From: Pseudoduganella violaceinigra DSM 15887
GTDB taxonomy: Bacteria > Pseudomonadota > Gammaproteobacteria > Burkholderiales > Burkholderiaceae_D
Assembly (NCBI RefSeq): GCF_000425385.1
Contig: NZ_AUDI01000004.1
Coordinates: 1-64,000 of the forward strand
Direction: 5' to 3'
Length of the DNA: 64,000 nt
The notes beneath the pieces are model-generated. The model searched no databases and was not told the DNA's origin. It worked only from the letters and a program-made list of their open reading frames with translations. Position numbers and translations under genes: made by a program. How positions within the stretch are numbered: position 1 is the first letter of the stretch; every line of letters starts with the position of its first letter. Positions 33,976 through 43,380 of this stretch are shown in pieces.

Positions 33976-35226
33976 ATGGGCATCCATATCATCCAGATCG
34001 ACAAGGCGCGCTTTGTCTGTGGCCTGTTCTGGCAATCGCTGTCGCGCCCGCGCGAGCTGCAGCGCGAAGCGATGGAACTGGGACGCAAGATCGGCTCCGA
34101 CCTGATGGTGGTGCGGCGCGACCAGTCGACCGCGCAGGCCGGCTACGCGCAGAGCAGCGAGGGCGCAGCGCGCACTTTGTACTCGCTGGGCGCGGCCGTG
34201 TCGAAGACGGTGGCGATGGAAGGCGCCTATTACGACGGCATGCTGCAGCCGGTGCACAACTGGCTGGCGGCATTGCAGCTGCCGGACGGGAAGTGGGCCT
34301 ATTTCGCTGTGCGCGACGCCAATTTTCTGCCCAACGGCGACTTCGCCGGCAGCAAGGAGGAGGTGCTGGAACGTCTGTACGGTGATTATGCGCTGGGCGG
34401 ATGGAATGTCGTGATCGGCGACGAAAGCCTGGCCGGCCAGGGCTTCCACAATTTCAATGTGCGGCGCATCGAAAGCCTGCTGCCGCAGCGCAAGGACGGC
34501 AGCCTGCGCGTGTACCGCTGGTGGCGCCTGCGCCCGATCGCGGCGCACAGTGCGCCGGGCTGGCGCCTGGCGGCCGCCGTTGCGCTGGCGGTGGGCGGCG
34601 GCGGGGTGTTCCTGTCGTGGCAGCACTGGCAGGCGAAGCGCCAGGCGGAGCAGGCGTTGCTGGCGCAGCGCGCTGCCGCGCCACGACCCGCGCCGCGGCC
34701 TTGGGCCGAGCAGCCCTTGCCGTCGGCCGCCATGCACGCCTGCTTCAACCGGCTGGACCATTTGACGCCCGGCGGCTGGCGGCTGGATGAATTCGCGTGC
34801 ATGGGCGGGAACTATCGCTACGCCTGGTCGCGCAGCGCAGCGACGGTGGCGACCCTGCGCGCCGAAGTGCCGCAGGCCGTGATCGATCCGGGCGGCGAGA
34901 AGGCCACGCTGGCGGGGCCGCTGGCCGGGCTGGCGCCGGCGCGCGGCGAGGACTTGCTGGCAGCGCCGCAGGCGGTCGAACCGCTGATGGCGCAGATGCA
35001 GAGCCTGGGCCTGTCCATGCGCCTGAACAAGCGCGCGCTGCCGGCATTGCCCGCGGCGCCTGGGGCTGCGGCGCCCGATTGGCAGGCCTTCGGCTTCCAG
35101 CTCGAAGCGCAGGGCGTGGCCCCGCAGCAGCTGGCCGCCATGCTGGAGCGGCCCGGTGTGCGCCTTGAAAAGATTACCTATCGCGGTATGGCGTGGTTAC
35201 TTGAAGGAGTCATCTATGCAAAATAA
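33976..35226 (+). CDS. pilO: type IVb pilus assembly protein PilO
   Basis: 416 aa from the ATG at 33976 (GAGGAGGGGG upstream). A long cytoplasmic N-terminal domain (HIIQIDKARFVCGLFWQSLS...), one membrane span around 196-214 and a periplasmic part with two Cys (HACFNRL, EFACMGG). This is the R64-type PilO, a BfpC-like inner-membrane platform partner. Confidence 0.82.
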   Translation: MGIHIIQIDKARFVCGLFWQSLSRPRELQREAMELGRKIGSDLMVVRRDQSTAQAGYAQSSEGAARTLYSLGAAVSKTVAMEGAYYDGMLQPVHNWLAALQLPDGKWAYFAVRDANFLPNGDFAGSKEEVLERLYGDYALGGWNVVIGDESLAGQGFHNFNVRRIESLLPQRKDGSLRVYRWWRLRPIAAHSAPGWRLAAAVALAVGGGGVFLSWQHWQAKRQAEQALLAQRAAAPRPAPRPWAEQPLPSAAMHACFNRLDHLTPGGWRLDEFACMGGNYRYAWSRSAATVATLRAEVPQAVIDPGGEKATLAGPLAGLAPARGEDLLAAPQAVEPLMAQMQSLGLSMRLNKRALPALPAAPGAAAPDWQAFGFQLEAQGVAPQQLAAMLERPGVRLEKITYRGMAWLLEGVIYAK

Positions 35227-35731
35227 GCAGACCCGGGGCTTCGCCGCCCTGACGCTGGCGCTGTGCGCGCTGCTGCCGGCGGCCAGCCAGGGCGCGGACA
35301 GCACGGCCGCCAGCCTGACCCGCATCGAGGCGGAAACGCTGCTGCTGCGGGCGCGCGAGAAGCAGCTCGAAGTGCAGTCCTCTATCATCACCCGGCAGAA
35401 CGAAATCGCCGCCAAGCAGGCCATGGGCGCGGCGCTGTCCCAGCCCGTGGTGGTGGGCGACCCGGTGGTGCGCGCCGTGGAAGGGCTGGGCGACACCCTG
35501 TACGCCACCCTGGAACTGGCCGACGGCAGCGTGGCCGAGGTGCAGGTGGGCAGCGTGCTGGCGGGCGGCATGCGCATTGTCTCGATCCGCAACAACGAAG
35601 TGGTCGCCAGCGCGCCGGGACGCAAGCGTGTGCGCCTGTCCGGCTATACACAGCAGGTCAACGCCTTCAATCCGGCCGCGCCGGCGCCCGGCTTGCCGGC
35701 TGCCGTGCCGGGGCAGCGGAGCGCGCGATGA
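35216..35731 (+). CDS. pilP: type IVb pilus biogenesis protein PilP
   Basis: 171 aa from the ATG at 35216 (AAGGAG upstream), overlapping pilO by 11 bases. Signal peptide, a helix with TRIEAETLLLRAREKQLEVQSSI, then the PilP-type beta domain (LYATLELADGSVAEVQVGSVL). Periplasmic bridge between inner-membrane complex and secretin. Confidence 0.82.
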   Translation: MQNKQTRGFAALTLALCALLPAASQGADSTAASLTRIEAETLLLRAREKQLEVQSSIITRQNEIAAKQAMGAALSQPVVVGDPVVRAVEGLGDTLYATLELADGSVAEVQVGSVLAGGMRIVSIRNNEVVASAPGRKRVRLSGYTQQVNAFNPAAPAPGLPAAVPGQRSAR

Positions 35732-37329
35732 AGCTGCGCATCGCCTTGCCGGGCATGCCGGCGGCGGCCGGCGGCGCGCAGGCGGAAGCGGACCCGCATG
35801 GGGCCGCGGTGCTGAGCCATGCCGGCCGCTACGAGGCCAGTGCCGAAGAGAGGAAGCTGCTTTGCCTGCTGGCCGACGGCCGCCTGCTGGTGGCTGTCGG
35901 CCAGGACATGAACGCCCACGTGCTGTCCTACCAGGCGCGCCTGCAGCGCATGCGCAAGGCGTTCCGGGTCGAGCATGCCAAGATCGACGAATTGCGCCAG
36001 CTGTACGCCAGCGGCGGCGGCGCCCTGGTGGAGCGGGGCCAGGAACGCTCGATGATGCAGGTCACGGCCAAGGATCTGCTGAGCCGGGCCTGCGCGGCAC
36101 GCGCTTCGGACATCCACATCCGCGTGCGCCAGCGCGCCACGGAAATCCTGTTCCGCGTGCGCGGCGACCTGACCCCGGTCAGCGTGCAGACGCGCGAGTA
36201 CGGCGAACGCCTGCTGGCTACCCTGTACGGCGCCATGGCCTCGGTTTCCGACAGTTCCTACAAGCCGACCGAGCGCCAGGACGCCAGCATCGCCGACCGC
36301 GACAAGCTGCCGCCCGAGCTGCACGGCGTGCGCATCGCCACCGTGCCGACCAATGAGGGCACGCTGATGGTGCTGCGCCTGCTCTATCTGGAGGCCGGCG
36401 ACGGCGAACTGTGCCCGCTCGGCTTCAGCCCGCAGCAGGCCGCCATGCTGCAGCAGCTGAAGGAGCAGCCGATCGGCATGAACATCATCGGTGGGCCGAC
36501 CGGTTCCGGCAAGTCGACCACCCTGCAGCGCATCCTGTCGGGCCAGATCGCCGAAGCCGAGGGGCGGCGCCATGTGCTGACCATCGAGGACCCGGTCGAA
36601 TACCCGATCGACGGTGCGGTGCAGACCTCGGTCGTCAATGCCGGCTCGGAAGACGAACGTTCGCGCCTGTTTGCCGGCGCCATCTCGAACGCCATGCGGC
36701 TCGATCCGGACACCATCATGGTGGGCGAGGTGCGCGACCGCGCCTCGGCGCAGAATGCGGTGCGGGCTGCCATGACGGGGCACCAGGTCTGGACCACGAT
36801 TCACGCCAACAGCGCGCTGGCGATCACCGACCGCCTGCTCGACCTGGGCCTGGCGGCCAGCCAGGTGGCCGACCACACGGTGGTCACCGGCTTGATCAGC
36901 CAGCGCCTGGTGAAAGCGCTGTGCCCGCACTGCAAGCTGCCCTTAAGCGCCGCCCCGGCGCCGCTGCCGGCCGCCGTCTTGGGACGGCTGCGCGAGGTGG
37001 TGGCCGACCTGCGCCGCGTGCATGTGACTGGCCCTGGCTGCGAGCATTGCGCCGGCCATGGCAGCATCGGCCGCACGGTGGTGGCCGAGATCATCCTGCC
37101 GGACGACGAGTTCTTCGGCCATGTGCGGCGCGGCGACAAGGCCGCCGCCCTGAGTTATTGGCTGCGTTCCCTGGGCGGGCGCACCATGGTCGAACATGCG
37201 GTGGAAAAAGTGGCGGCCGGCCTGGTCGATCCGCGCATGGCGGAGCAGGTGCTGGGCCACCTGAACGCCGGCGCGGCCCTGGCGCGGCGCCGCCTGCAAG
37301 TGGTGGAGGAGGGCTGCGATGCGCGTTGA
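35728..37329 (+). CDS. pilQ: type IVb pilus extension ATPase PilQ
   Basis: 533 aa GspE-type ATPase (R64 nomenclature; not the PilQ secretin). Walker A GPTGSGKSTT, Asp box EDPVEYP, Walker B TIMVGEVRDR, His box and a C-terminal CPHC/CEHC zinc pair. Drives pilus assembly. ATG 35728 overlaps the pilP stop by four bases. Confidence 0.94.
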   Translation: MKLRIALPGMPAAAGGAQAEADPHGAAVLSHAGRYEASAEERKLLCLLADGRLLVAVGQDMNAHVLSYQARLQRMRKAFRVEHAKIDELRQLYASGGGALVERGQERSMMQVTAKDLLSRACAARASDIHIRVRQRATEILFRVRGDLTPVSVQTREYGERLLATLYGAMASVSDSSYKPTERQDASIADRDKLPPELHGVRIATVPTNEGTLMVLRLLYLEAGDGELCPLGFSPQQAAMLQQLKEQPIGMNIIGGPTGSGKSTTLQRILSGQIAEAEGRRHVLTIEDPVEYPIDGAVQTSVVNAGSEDERSRLFAGAISNAMRLDPDTIMVGEVRDRASAQNAVRAAMTGHQVWTTIHANSALAITDRLLDLGLAASQVADHTVVTGLISQRLVKALCPHCKLPLSAAPAPLPAAVLGRLREVVADLRRVHVTGPGCEHCAGHGSIGRTVVAEIILPDDEFFGHVRRGDKAAALSYWLRSLGGRTMVEHAVEKVAAGLVDPRMAEQVLGHLNAGAALARRRLQVVEEGCDAR

Positions 37330-38380
37330 ACTCATGCGCCGCTGGGCGCGCACCCAATTCAACGCGGCCGAGCGGGTGCGCCTGTACCGCAAGATCGCCA
37401 AGATGCTGGGCGGCGGCCTGCCGCTGCTGCGCATCCTGGAGGAACTGGCGCGCCGCAACGCCGGCGGCAGCGTGCTGCCCCTGGTGCTCGACGACTGCCG
37501 GCGCATGGTGCAGAACGGCCAGCTGCTGTCCGATGGCCTGGCCTGGTGGGTGCCCGGCACCGAGCAGATGATCATCATGGCGGGCGAACAGTCCGGGCGG
37601 CTGGAAGGCAGCCTGCACGCCCTGGTCGACGTGGTGCAGGCGGGGCGCCGCATCAAGACCGAGATCGTCAGCGGCGCCGCTTATCCGCTCGCCATCCTGG
37701 GCATGATCGCGCTGTACATCTGGCTGTTCGGTGCAATGGTGATCCCGCAGTTCACGCGTTTGGTCGATCCATCCGGCTGGCATGGGGCGGCCCGCTCGCT
37801 GTACCGCATGTCGCTCTGGGTGCAGGACTGGATGCTGTTTGCGGTAGCGGGCAGCGTCGCCCTGATCGCGGCCCTGCTGTTTTCCCTGCCGCTGTGGCGC
37901 GGCAATGCGCGCGTTTTCTTCGACCGTTTTGCGCCGTTTTCGATTTACCGCCTGATCGTCGGCAGCGGCTTCCTGATGGCGTTCGCTGCCCTGCAGGCAG
38001 CCGGCGTGACGGTCGAAAAATCGCTGGCGCGGCTCTCGCTCAAATCCCAGCCCTGGCTGCGCGAAAGACTGGACGGTGCGCTGATGGGCGTGCGCTCGGG
38101 CCTGAATTGCGGCGAGGCGCTGCGCCATGCGGGCTACGGTTTTCCATCGCCAGCCATCATCGACGACTTGTGCGTCTATGCCGATTACAAGGGCTTCTCG
38201 GAAGCGCTGAAGCTGCTGGCGGCGGAATGGATGGAAGAGGGCGTGGAAGCGGTCGCCCTGCGCATGAAGGTTTTGAACGGTTTCGCCATCGTCACGCTGG
38301 CGCTGGTGATTGCCTGGCTGGTGACCGGTTTCTTCGGCATCCAGCAGGAAATCGCCGCCGCCACCCGCGGCGTGGGCTAG
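37319..38380 (+). CDS. pilR: type IVb pilus inner-membrane platform PilR
   Basis: 353 aa GspF/TadC-type platform protein: two GspF domains, each with LxGGLPLLRILEEL-like helices, and three hydrophobic segments (around 115-145, 180-200 and the C-terminus). Works with PilQ. Overlaps pilQ by 11 bases. Confidence 0.9.
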   Translation: MRVELMRRWARTQFNAAERVRLYRKIAKMLGGGLPLLRILEELARRNAGGSVLPLVLDDCRRMVQNGQLLSDGLAWWVPGTEQMIIMAGEQSGRLEGSLHALVDVVQAGRRIKTEIVSGAAYPLAILGMIALYIWLFGAMVIPQFTRLVDPSGWHGAARSLYRMSLWVQDWMLFAVAGSVALIAALLFSLPLWRGNARVFFDRFAPFSIYRLIVGSGFLMAFAALQAAGVTVEKSLARLSLKSQPWLRERLDGALMGVRSGLNCGEALRHAGYGFPSPAIIDDLCVYADYKGFSEALKLLAAEWMEEGVEAVALRMKVLNGFAIVTLALVIAWLVTGFFGIQQEIAAATRGVG

Positions 38381-38422
38381 GCCGGTTTGAATTTCTTGAT
38401 ACACCAGTCACTTTTTGGAGGC

Positions 38423-38995
38423 ATGACCATGAAGCAGCTGTTCCAACCGAAGCAAAAACCCGTCTTGCCAATTTCCCGCATTCCATCCATCGCACGCCAG
38501 CGCGGCGCCTCCCTGCTGGAGGGTATCGCCTACCTGGGCATCGCCGCTGTGGTGGTGCTGGGCGCCGTTTCGCTGCTGGGCGGCGCCTTCAGCAGCGCCA
38601 AGTCGAACCAGGCCATCGAGGAGGCGGTGGCCATGCGCACCGCGGTGCGCAAGCTGTACATCGGCCAGTCCTATCCGGCTGCCAGCCTGGTGCCCAGCAT
38701 GATCGCCGCCAACGCCATTCCAGGCACACTGGCCAAGAACACCACCGACAACACCCTGAAAAACAGCTGGGGCGGCGCCGTCACGGTGACAGGTACCGCC
38801 ACGGGATTCGAGATCAGCTACGCATCCATACCGCAGGATGTTTGTGTGAACCTGCTCACCGGGGCCAGCGGCTGGGTCGAGATCAGCCAGGGCAGCAAGT
38901 CCATTACGGTCTTCCCCGTATCGGTCGGCGATGCCACCGCCGCGTGTTCGGTGGCGGGAGCTGCCGGCAATGCCATCACGTTCAAGGGCGCCTGA
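38423..38995 (+). CDS. pilS: type IVb major prepilin PilS
   Basis: 190 aa from the ATG at 38423 (TTTTTGGAGG upstream). Long basic leader of about 28 residues, cleavage after RQRG before ASLLEGIAYLGIAAVVVL, with Glu5 present. Two Cys near the C-terminus (DVCVNLL, AACSVAG) can form the D-region disulfide. No prepilin peptidase gene is in the window. Confidence 0.9.
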   Translation: MTMKQLFQPKQKPVLPISRIPSIARQRGASLLEGIAYLGIAAVVVLGAVSLLGGAFSSAKSNQAIEEAVAMRTAVRKLYIGQSYPAASLVPSMIAANAIPGTLAKNTTDNTLKNSWGGAVTVTGTATGFEISYASIPQDVCVNLLTGASGWVEISQGSKSITVFPVSVGDATAACSVAGAAGNAITFKGA

Positions 38996-39022
38996 GGCGA
39001 TTCAACAGCGCGAGGAGGTAGC

Positions 39023-39517
39023 ATGTGGAATGTCGTGATACTGACGCTGGTGATGTCGCTGGCGGGCGCCTACGCGGCGCTGGCCGAGCGCAATGCGGCG
39101 TCCGGGCAGCAACTGCTGGACGGCGCCAGTGCCGAAAGCATGGCGAACTACCGCAGCGCGGTGGTGGCCTATTTCCGGGCCAACGACCTGCGCGCCACAA
39201 GCGTCAGCCTGCCCACGCTCCGATCCAGCGGCGCGCTGCGCGACTGGCCGCTGCTGGAGGGGCCGCAGGCAACGCCATGGGGCAATTACCGCGATGCCGG
39301 CGGCACCATCTACGTCTACGCCACGCAGTTGCCGCGCCACGACCTGACGCGCCAGATCGTGCAGCTGGCGCGCAACTCGGTACTGGCCGGCAGCTACCGG
39401 CGCGGTGCGCCCAACCTACAGTCGCCGGTCTACGGCGACACGGGCATTCCCCTGGCGGCGCTGGCCAGCCTGGCGTTGCCGGACGGGGTTCCCGTCTGGC
39501 TGGCGGTGGCGCCATGA
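39023..39517 (+). CDS. pilM: PilM-like type IVb pilus protein
   Basis: 164 aa with an N-terminal membrane segment (VVILTLVMSLAGAYAALA) and a periplasmic remainder. R64-type PilM is a small protein with this layout. Its place between pilS and pilV differs from R64 order. Confidence 0.65.
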   Translation: MWNVVILTLVMSLAGAYAALAERNAASGQQLLDGASAESMANYRSAVVAYFRANDLRATSVSLPTLRSSGALRDWPLLEGPQATPWGNYRDAGGTIYVYATQLPRHDLTRQIVQLARNSVLAGSYRRGAPNLQSPVYGDTGIPLAALASLALPDGVPVWLAVAP

Positions 39518-40878
39518 AGGCCCGCCGCCAAGCGGGTATGGGCCTGCTCGAGTTGCTGGGCGCATTGGCCATCGGCGCCGTGCTGCTCCTTGGCCTGACC
39601 GGCATGAGCGACAGTTCGCTCGACGAGCTGCGCGGCCAGCAAGCCGCCTACTACCAGGCGCAGGTGGTGCATGCCGCCGACCGCTATATGCTGGCCAACC
39701 ACACCGCGATCAAGGCCGCCACGCCGACTGCCGCCGCGGTGCTGGCGGTTAGCCTTGAGCAGCTGCGCAGCGGGCGCTTCCTGCCGGCCGGATTCGCCGA
39801 CCTGAACGCCTACCAGCAGTCGACGTGTTTGCTGATACGCCAGCCCGATGCCGCCGGCGCGCCCGGCAAATTCGATGCGCTGGTGGTGACCAGCGGCGGC
39901 AAGCCTATCGGCGACAAGGATATCGGCGCCGTATCCCTGCATGCGGGGCCTGGCAGCGGCTTTATCGCCGCGCGCGAACCGGCGGTGGCGCGCGGTGCTT
40001 CCTGGCATATGGATACTACGCCTTACCGGGGCGTGACCTGCCCGGGAGGCGCGGCGGCGGTCCTGCAGGGAACGGCACAGGATGCCGGCCACCTGGTGTC
40101 GAACGTGTTTTACGACGGCGCCGGCCAACTGGCCACCGATTTCCTGTATCGCGGCGCGGTGCCGGGCCGTCCCGAGCTCAATCGCATGAATACGCCGCTG
40201 CGCCTTGGCGGCGCAGCGCTGGTAGCGGCGGGCGACTCCTGCCTGAACGCCAGCGGTGTCGCCGAGCCCGGGCTCGCGGTGGATGCGACTTCGCGTAACC
40301 TCCTCAGTTGCGACGGGACTGGCCATTGGAACCTCGCTTCGTCATGGAAAGCGCCGGTCGAGGCCTGGAGCGACCTGCCATTTGCCGGCAGCGCGCGCGG
40401 CGACGTGCGCATCGTCATGAACCTGAGCCGGGCCTTCACATTCGACGGCAGCAGCTGGGCGCCGCTTGCCCTGGACAAAGACGGCAACCTCGATGTACCG
40501 GGCGACGTGAGAGCACGCAATCTGCGCGCGTCGCAGGCCATCGAATCGCAAGGGACCGTTCATGCCGCAGGCCATATTTCCACCGACATGGACCTGCAGG
40601 CCGGCCGCGATCTCGATGTCCAGCGCGATGCCAATGTGGTACGCACAGTCGCTGCGCGCCGGATCGTGGCAAGCAGCTGGATGGCTGCGCCCTCGATCAA
40701 CCTCACCTCCGAGAAAACAGCCGGCGGCAAATGCCATTACATGGAATGGAGCGCTGTGGAAGGGCGCGATGTCTTGAAATTCCCCATGGGTACCATCGTG
40801 ATGGATGACAAATCGGTGCCTCTAACCTGCGGTAATGACAGAACCTTCAAGTACGCAAATGGAACAGAGACTCCCTAA
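39514..40878 (+). CDS. pilV: PilV-type minor pilin / tip adhesin
   Basis: 454 aa from the ATG at 39514 overlapping pilM. Leader MKARRQAG then MGLLELLGALAIGAVLLLG with Glu5. Long pilin-like body with Cys pairs. In R64 the C-terminus of PilV is switched by a shufflon; here no recombinase or inverted cassettes follow, so the tip is fixed. Sets recipient or surface specificity. Confidence 0.8.
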   Translation: MKARRQAGMGLLELLGALAIGAVLLLGLTGMSDSSLDELRGQQAAYYQAQVVHAADRYMLANHTAIKAATPTAAAVLAVSLEQLRSGRFLPAGFADLNAYQQSTCLLIRQPDAAGAPGKFDALVVTSGGKPIGDKDIGAVSLHAGPGSGFIAAREPAVARGASWHMDTTPYRGVTCPGGAAAVLQGTAQDAGHLVSNVFYDGAGQLATDFLYRGAVPGRPELNRMNTPLRLGGAALVAAGDSCLNASGVAEPGLAVDATSRNLLSCDGTGHWNLASSWKAPVEAWSDLPFAGSARGDVRIVMNLSRAFTFDGSSWAPLALDKDGNLDVPGDVRARNLRASQAIESQGTVHAAGHISTDMDLQAGRDLDVQRDANVVRTVAARRIVASSWMAAPSINLTSEKTAGGKCHYMEWSAVEGRDVLKFPMGTIVMDDKSVPLTCGNDRTFKYANGTETP

Positions 40879-41341
40879 CAAGCGCGCCATGGTGGCCCTG
40901 GCGGCCTGCCTGGCGCTGCACAGCCTTCCCGCCCAAGCCTGCTGGGAGGAAGCGGCCCAATGGTACCGCGTCAATCCCTACCTGCTGTACGCGATTGCCA
41001 AGACCGAGTCGGGGCTCAATCCGGCCGCGATCAACCGCAACAAGAACGGCAGCTATGACATCGGCCTGATGCAGATCAACAGCAGCTGGCTGCCGACCCT
41101 GCGCAAGCACGGCGTGCAGGAAAAAGACTTGTACGATCCCTGCACCAGCATCCAGGTGGGCGCCTGGATCCTGTCGCAGAATATGCAGCGCATGGGGGTG
41201 ACGTGGGAAGCGGTGGGCGCCTACAACGCCGTCAGTCCGGAAAAGCGCATCAAGTACGCGAAGAAAGTGCAGAAGAACCTGCCGGAAGCGGCGCTGGCCG
41301 CGCAGGCGGAAGCGGACGGAGAAGGTTATGCGGCCCGGTGA
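40835..41341 (+). CDS. lytic transglycosylase (R64 PilT / type III VirB1-like)
   Basis: 168 aa overlapping pilV by 44 bases (ATG 40859 would still overlap by 20). Signal peptide to PAQAC, then the SLT domain with catalytic Glu in AIAKTESGLNP and SYDIGLMQINSSW. Opens peptidoglycan for pilus or T3SS assembly. Confidence 0.88.
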   Translation: MTEPSSTQMEQRLPNKRAMVALAACLALHSLPAQACWEEAAQWYRVNPYLLYAIAKTESGLNPAAINRNKNGSYDIGLMQINSSWLPTLRKHGVQEKDLYDPCTSIQVGAWILSQNMQRMGVTWEAVGAYNAVSPEKRIKYAKKVQKNLPEAALAAQAEADGEGYAAR

Positions 41342-41357
41342 GGCGCGTCGTGCCGGG

Positions 41358-42047
41358 CTATTCCGGCGTGCACAGCTCCAGGCGGTAGCCCTGGGTGTAG
41401 GCGGTGCGTATCATGACGATGCGCTTGTCGCCGACCTGCAGCTTCTTGCGCAGCTTGTAGACGTGCTGCTCGATGGTACGGCCGGCCACCTCGCTGTCGG
41501 TGCTCCAGATCACGGTGCCGATGGTGCTGCGCGAAATGTAGACGCCGGGCGAGGAGAAAAACAGCCAGGCCATGCTGAACTCGCGCGGAGTCAGTTCGAT
41601 CAGTTGGCCGAGAAATTGCAGGCGCCCGCTGTCGCGTTCCAGGCTGTAGCCGGCGAACTCGATGGTGCGCCGCTGCTGCGGCTTGCCGCTGCGGCGCAGC
41701 AGGGCGTTCACGCGCGCCGTCAGCTCCACGGCTTCGAAAGGACGCGGCAGGAATTCGTCGGCGCCCGCATTCAGTACCTGGGCCACCAGCTCGGCCCCGC
41801 GCAAAGGGGACAGTATCATGACGGGCGTCGCATCGCCGGTGCGCATGTTCAGCCACGAAAGCAGGCTGTTGTCCGCATCCGGTTCGCTGGCAAGGTCGAC
41901 CACGATCAGGTCGACGTCGTCGCGCCGCACGCCGCGCAGCAACGCAGTTTCCGAAACAAAGCGCTGCACCTCGAAGCCGGCGCGCGTCAGCACGCTGTTG
42001 ACCAGCTCGTAGACTGCGGCATTTTGGATATGGCATGCGATTTTCAT
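41358..42047 (-). CDS. OmpR-family response regulator with degenerate receiver
   Basis: 229 aa: receiver plus winged-helix DNA-binding domain (LTPREFSMAWLFFSS; GRTIEQHVYKLRKKL). The receiver keeps Asp51 (VVDLAS) and Ser80 but has Gln8-Asn9 where the acidic pair belongs and Arg102 (LPRPF) instead of the invariant Lys. It probably acts without phosphorylation. No kinase is adjacent. It is convergent with the pilus operon and divergent from the PilT-like gene, so it is a natural candidate for their control. Confidence 0.88.
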   Translation of the reverse strand: MKIACHIQNAAVYELVNSVLTRAGFEVQRFVSETALLRGVRRDDVDLIVVDLASEPDADNSLLSWLNMRTGDATPVMILSPLRGAELVAQVLNAGADEFLPRPFEAVELTARVNALLRRSGKPQQRRTIEFAGYSLERDSGRLQFLGQLIELTPREFSMAWLFFSSPGVYISRSTIGTVIWSTDSEVAGRTIEQHVYKLRKKLQVGDKRIVMIRTAYTQGYRLELCTPE

Positions 42048-42249
42048 GTTCGTCCAAACTTGATAGTCACTTCAGCTTCAATACGTGCCCACTGGAATTT
42101 AATTGGCCAATAGTAAACACAATCTTGCGTCTTTGCAGGCACCATCGCTATCGTGTGCGCGCATCGCGTGGAGCTGAGAAAAGTGACTTGCGACTCCACC
42201 TGTGTAGAATCACGTAGCTTGAACTCAATTGATCTTAGAGGTGACCCTG

Positions 42250-43344
42250 ATGTCCAACGATTCATCGCGTGCCAGCGACTTCCAGCATAAGTTCATGCAG
42301 CTGGTCGGCGGGCAGCAGAGCTTTTCCGATATCCACCTGGAGCAGGGTGCGCCCGCCATGGTGAAAACGCCGCGCGGCTGGCAGCAGTTCCACGAAGGGC
42401 CGCTGACCATGGGCGAGCTGCGGCCTTTGCTGGACAGCATAGACGAGGACTGGGAAGACAAGATCGTCGACAAGGCCCTGGACCGTCCCTTCGTGCTGCA
42501 AAACTGCCGCCTGCGCTGCAATATCTACCGCCTTGGCGCCGGCGCCAAGGTGGCGCTGTCGGTGCGCCGGCTGCCGCTGGAACCGCTGTCGCTGGAACGC
42601 ACCGGCCTGCCGTCCTATGTGCGCACCATGCTGGAATCGAACAAGGGCCTGATCCTCGTGACCGGGCCGACCGGCTCGGGCAAGACCACCACCATCGCGG
42701 CCATGCTGGACTACATCAACGCCAACCGCAACGGCCATATCGTCACCATCGAAGAGCCGATTGAATACACGCTGCAGCGCAAGCAGTCAATCATCTCGCA
42801 GAAGGAAGTGCCGATCGACACGGCGAGCTTCTCCAGCGGCCTGCGCGAAGCCCTGCGGCAGAAACCCGATGTGCTGATGGTGGGCGAGATCCGGGACTAC
42901 GACACCGCCGAAACCGTGCTGCACGCGGGCGAGTCGGGCCACCTGGTGCTGGCGACCATGCATACCGGGAACGCGGTGGGGGCGATCAGCAAGCTGCTTA
43001 GTTTCTTCCCGGTCGACCAGCGCGCGCAGCGCTCGGCCATGCTGGCCAGCGCCCTGATCGGCGTGATTTTCCAGAGCCTCCTGCCGTCCGAAAATGGCGA
43101 GAACTATGTGCTGGCCAGCGAGATGGTGTTCAACCATAACCAGCAGATCGCTCCCTTCATCGTCGATCCGGACAAGCTGCATATGATCTCCGACTACATG
43201 AAGCGCAAGGAGGACAGCATGTCGCGGCCGCTGAATGAAGTGCTGCAGCAGCTGGTCGCGCGCAAGGAAATCACTGCGCGCGATGCACTGCGCGTGGCCT
43301 ACAACCGTCTGGAACTGCGCGAAATGCTGGGCAATACGCGCTAA
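42250..43344 (+). CDS. PilT-like retraction ATPase
   Basis: 364 aa from the ATG at 42250 (TTAGAGGTG upstream). GspE-family ATPase without an N1E domain: Walker A GPTGSGKTTT, Asp box EEPIEYT, Walker B VLMVGEIRDY, His box HLVLATMHTGN. Layout fits PilT/PilU/BfpF retraction motors. It follows the pilus operon but has its own upstream region. Confidence 0.9.
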   Translation: MSNDSSRASDFQHKFMQLVGGQQSFSDIHLEQGAPAMVKTPRGWQQFHEGPLTMGELRPLLDSIDEDWEDKIVDKALDRPFVLQNCRLRCNIYRLGAGAKVALSVRRLPLEPLSLERTGLPSYVRTMLESNKGLILVTGPTGSGKTTTIAAMLDYINANRNGHIVTIEEPIEYTLQRKQSIISQKEVPIDTASFSSGLREALRQKPDVLMVGEIRDYDTAETVLHAGESGHLVLATMHTGNAVGAISKLLSFFPVDQRAQRSAMLASALIGVIFQSLLPSENGENYVLASEMVFNHNQQIAPFIVDPDKLHMISDYMKRKEDSMSRPLNEVLQQLVARKEITARDALRVAYNRLELREMLGNTR

Positions 43345-43369
43345 AAAAAAAGTCCGGCGCAGGCCGGAC
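43343..43369 (-). terminator. minus-strand intrinsic terminator
   Basis: GTCCGGC-CTGC-GCCGGAC followed on the minus strand by nine T. It has no T-run for the plus strand, so it serves minus-strand transcription from the right, where only a tiny ORF is present. Confidence 0.75.
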
Positions 43370-43380
43370 CTGCAAGCGCA

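Noticed and set aside
29712-34088. Long minus-strand frames opposite hrcC and pilN
   Set aside because: Rich in His/Gln/Arg/Gly with no recognisable motifs, typical antisense shadows of high-GC genes.
39514-41341. A shufflon after pilV
   Set aside because: No inverted cassettes and no site-specific recombinase gene are present; the next gene is the transglycosylase.
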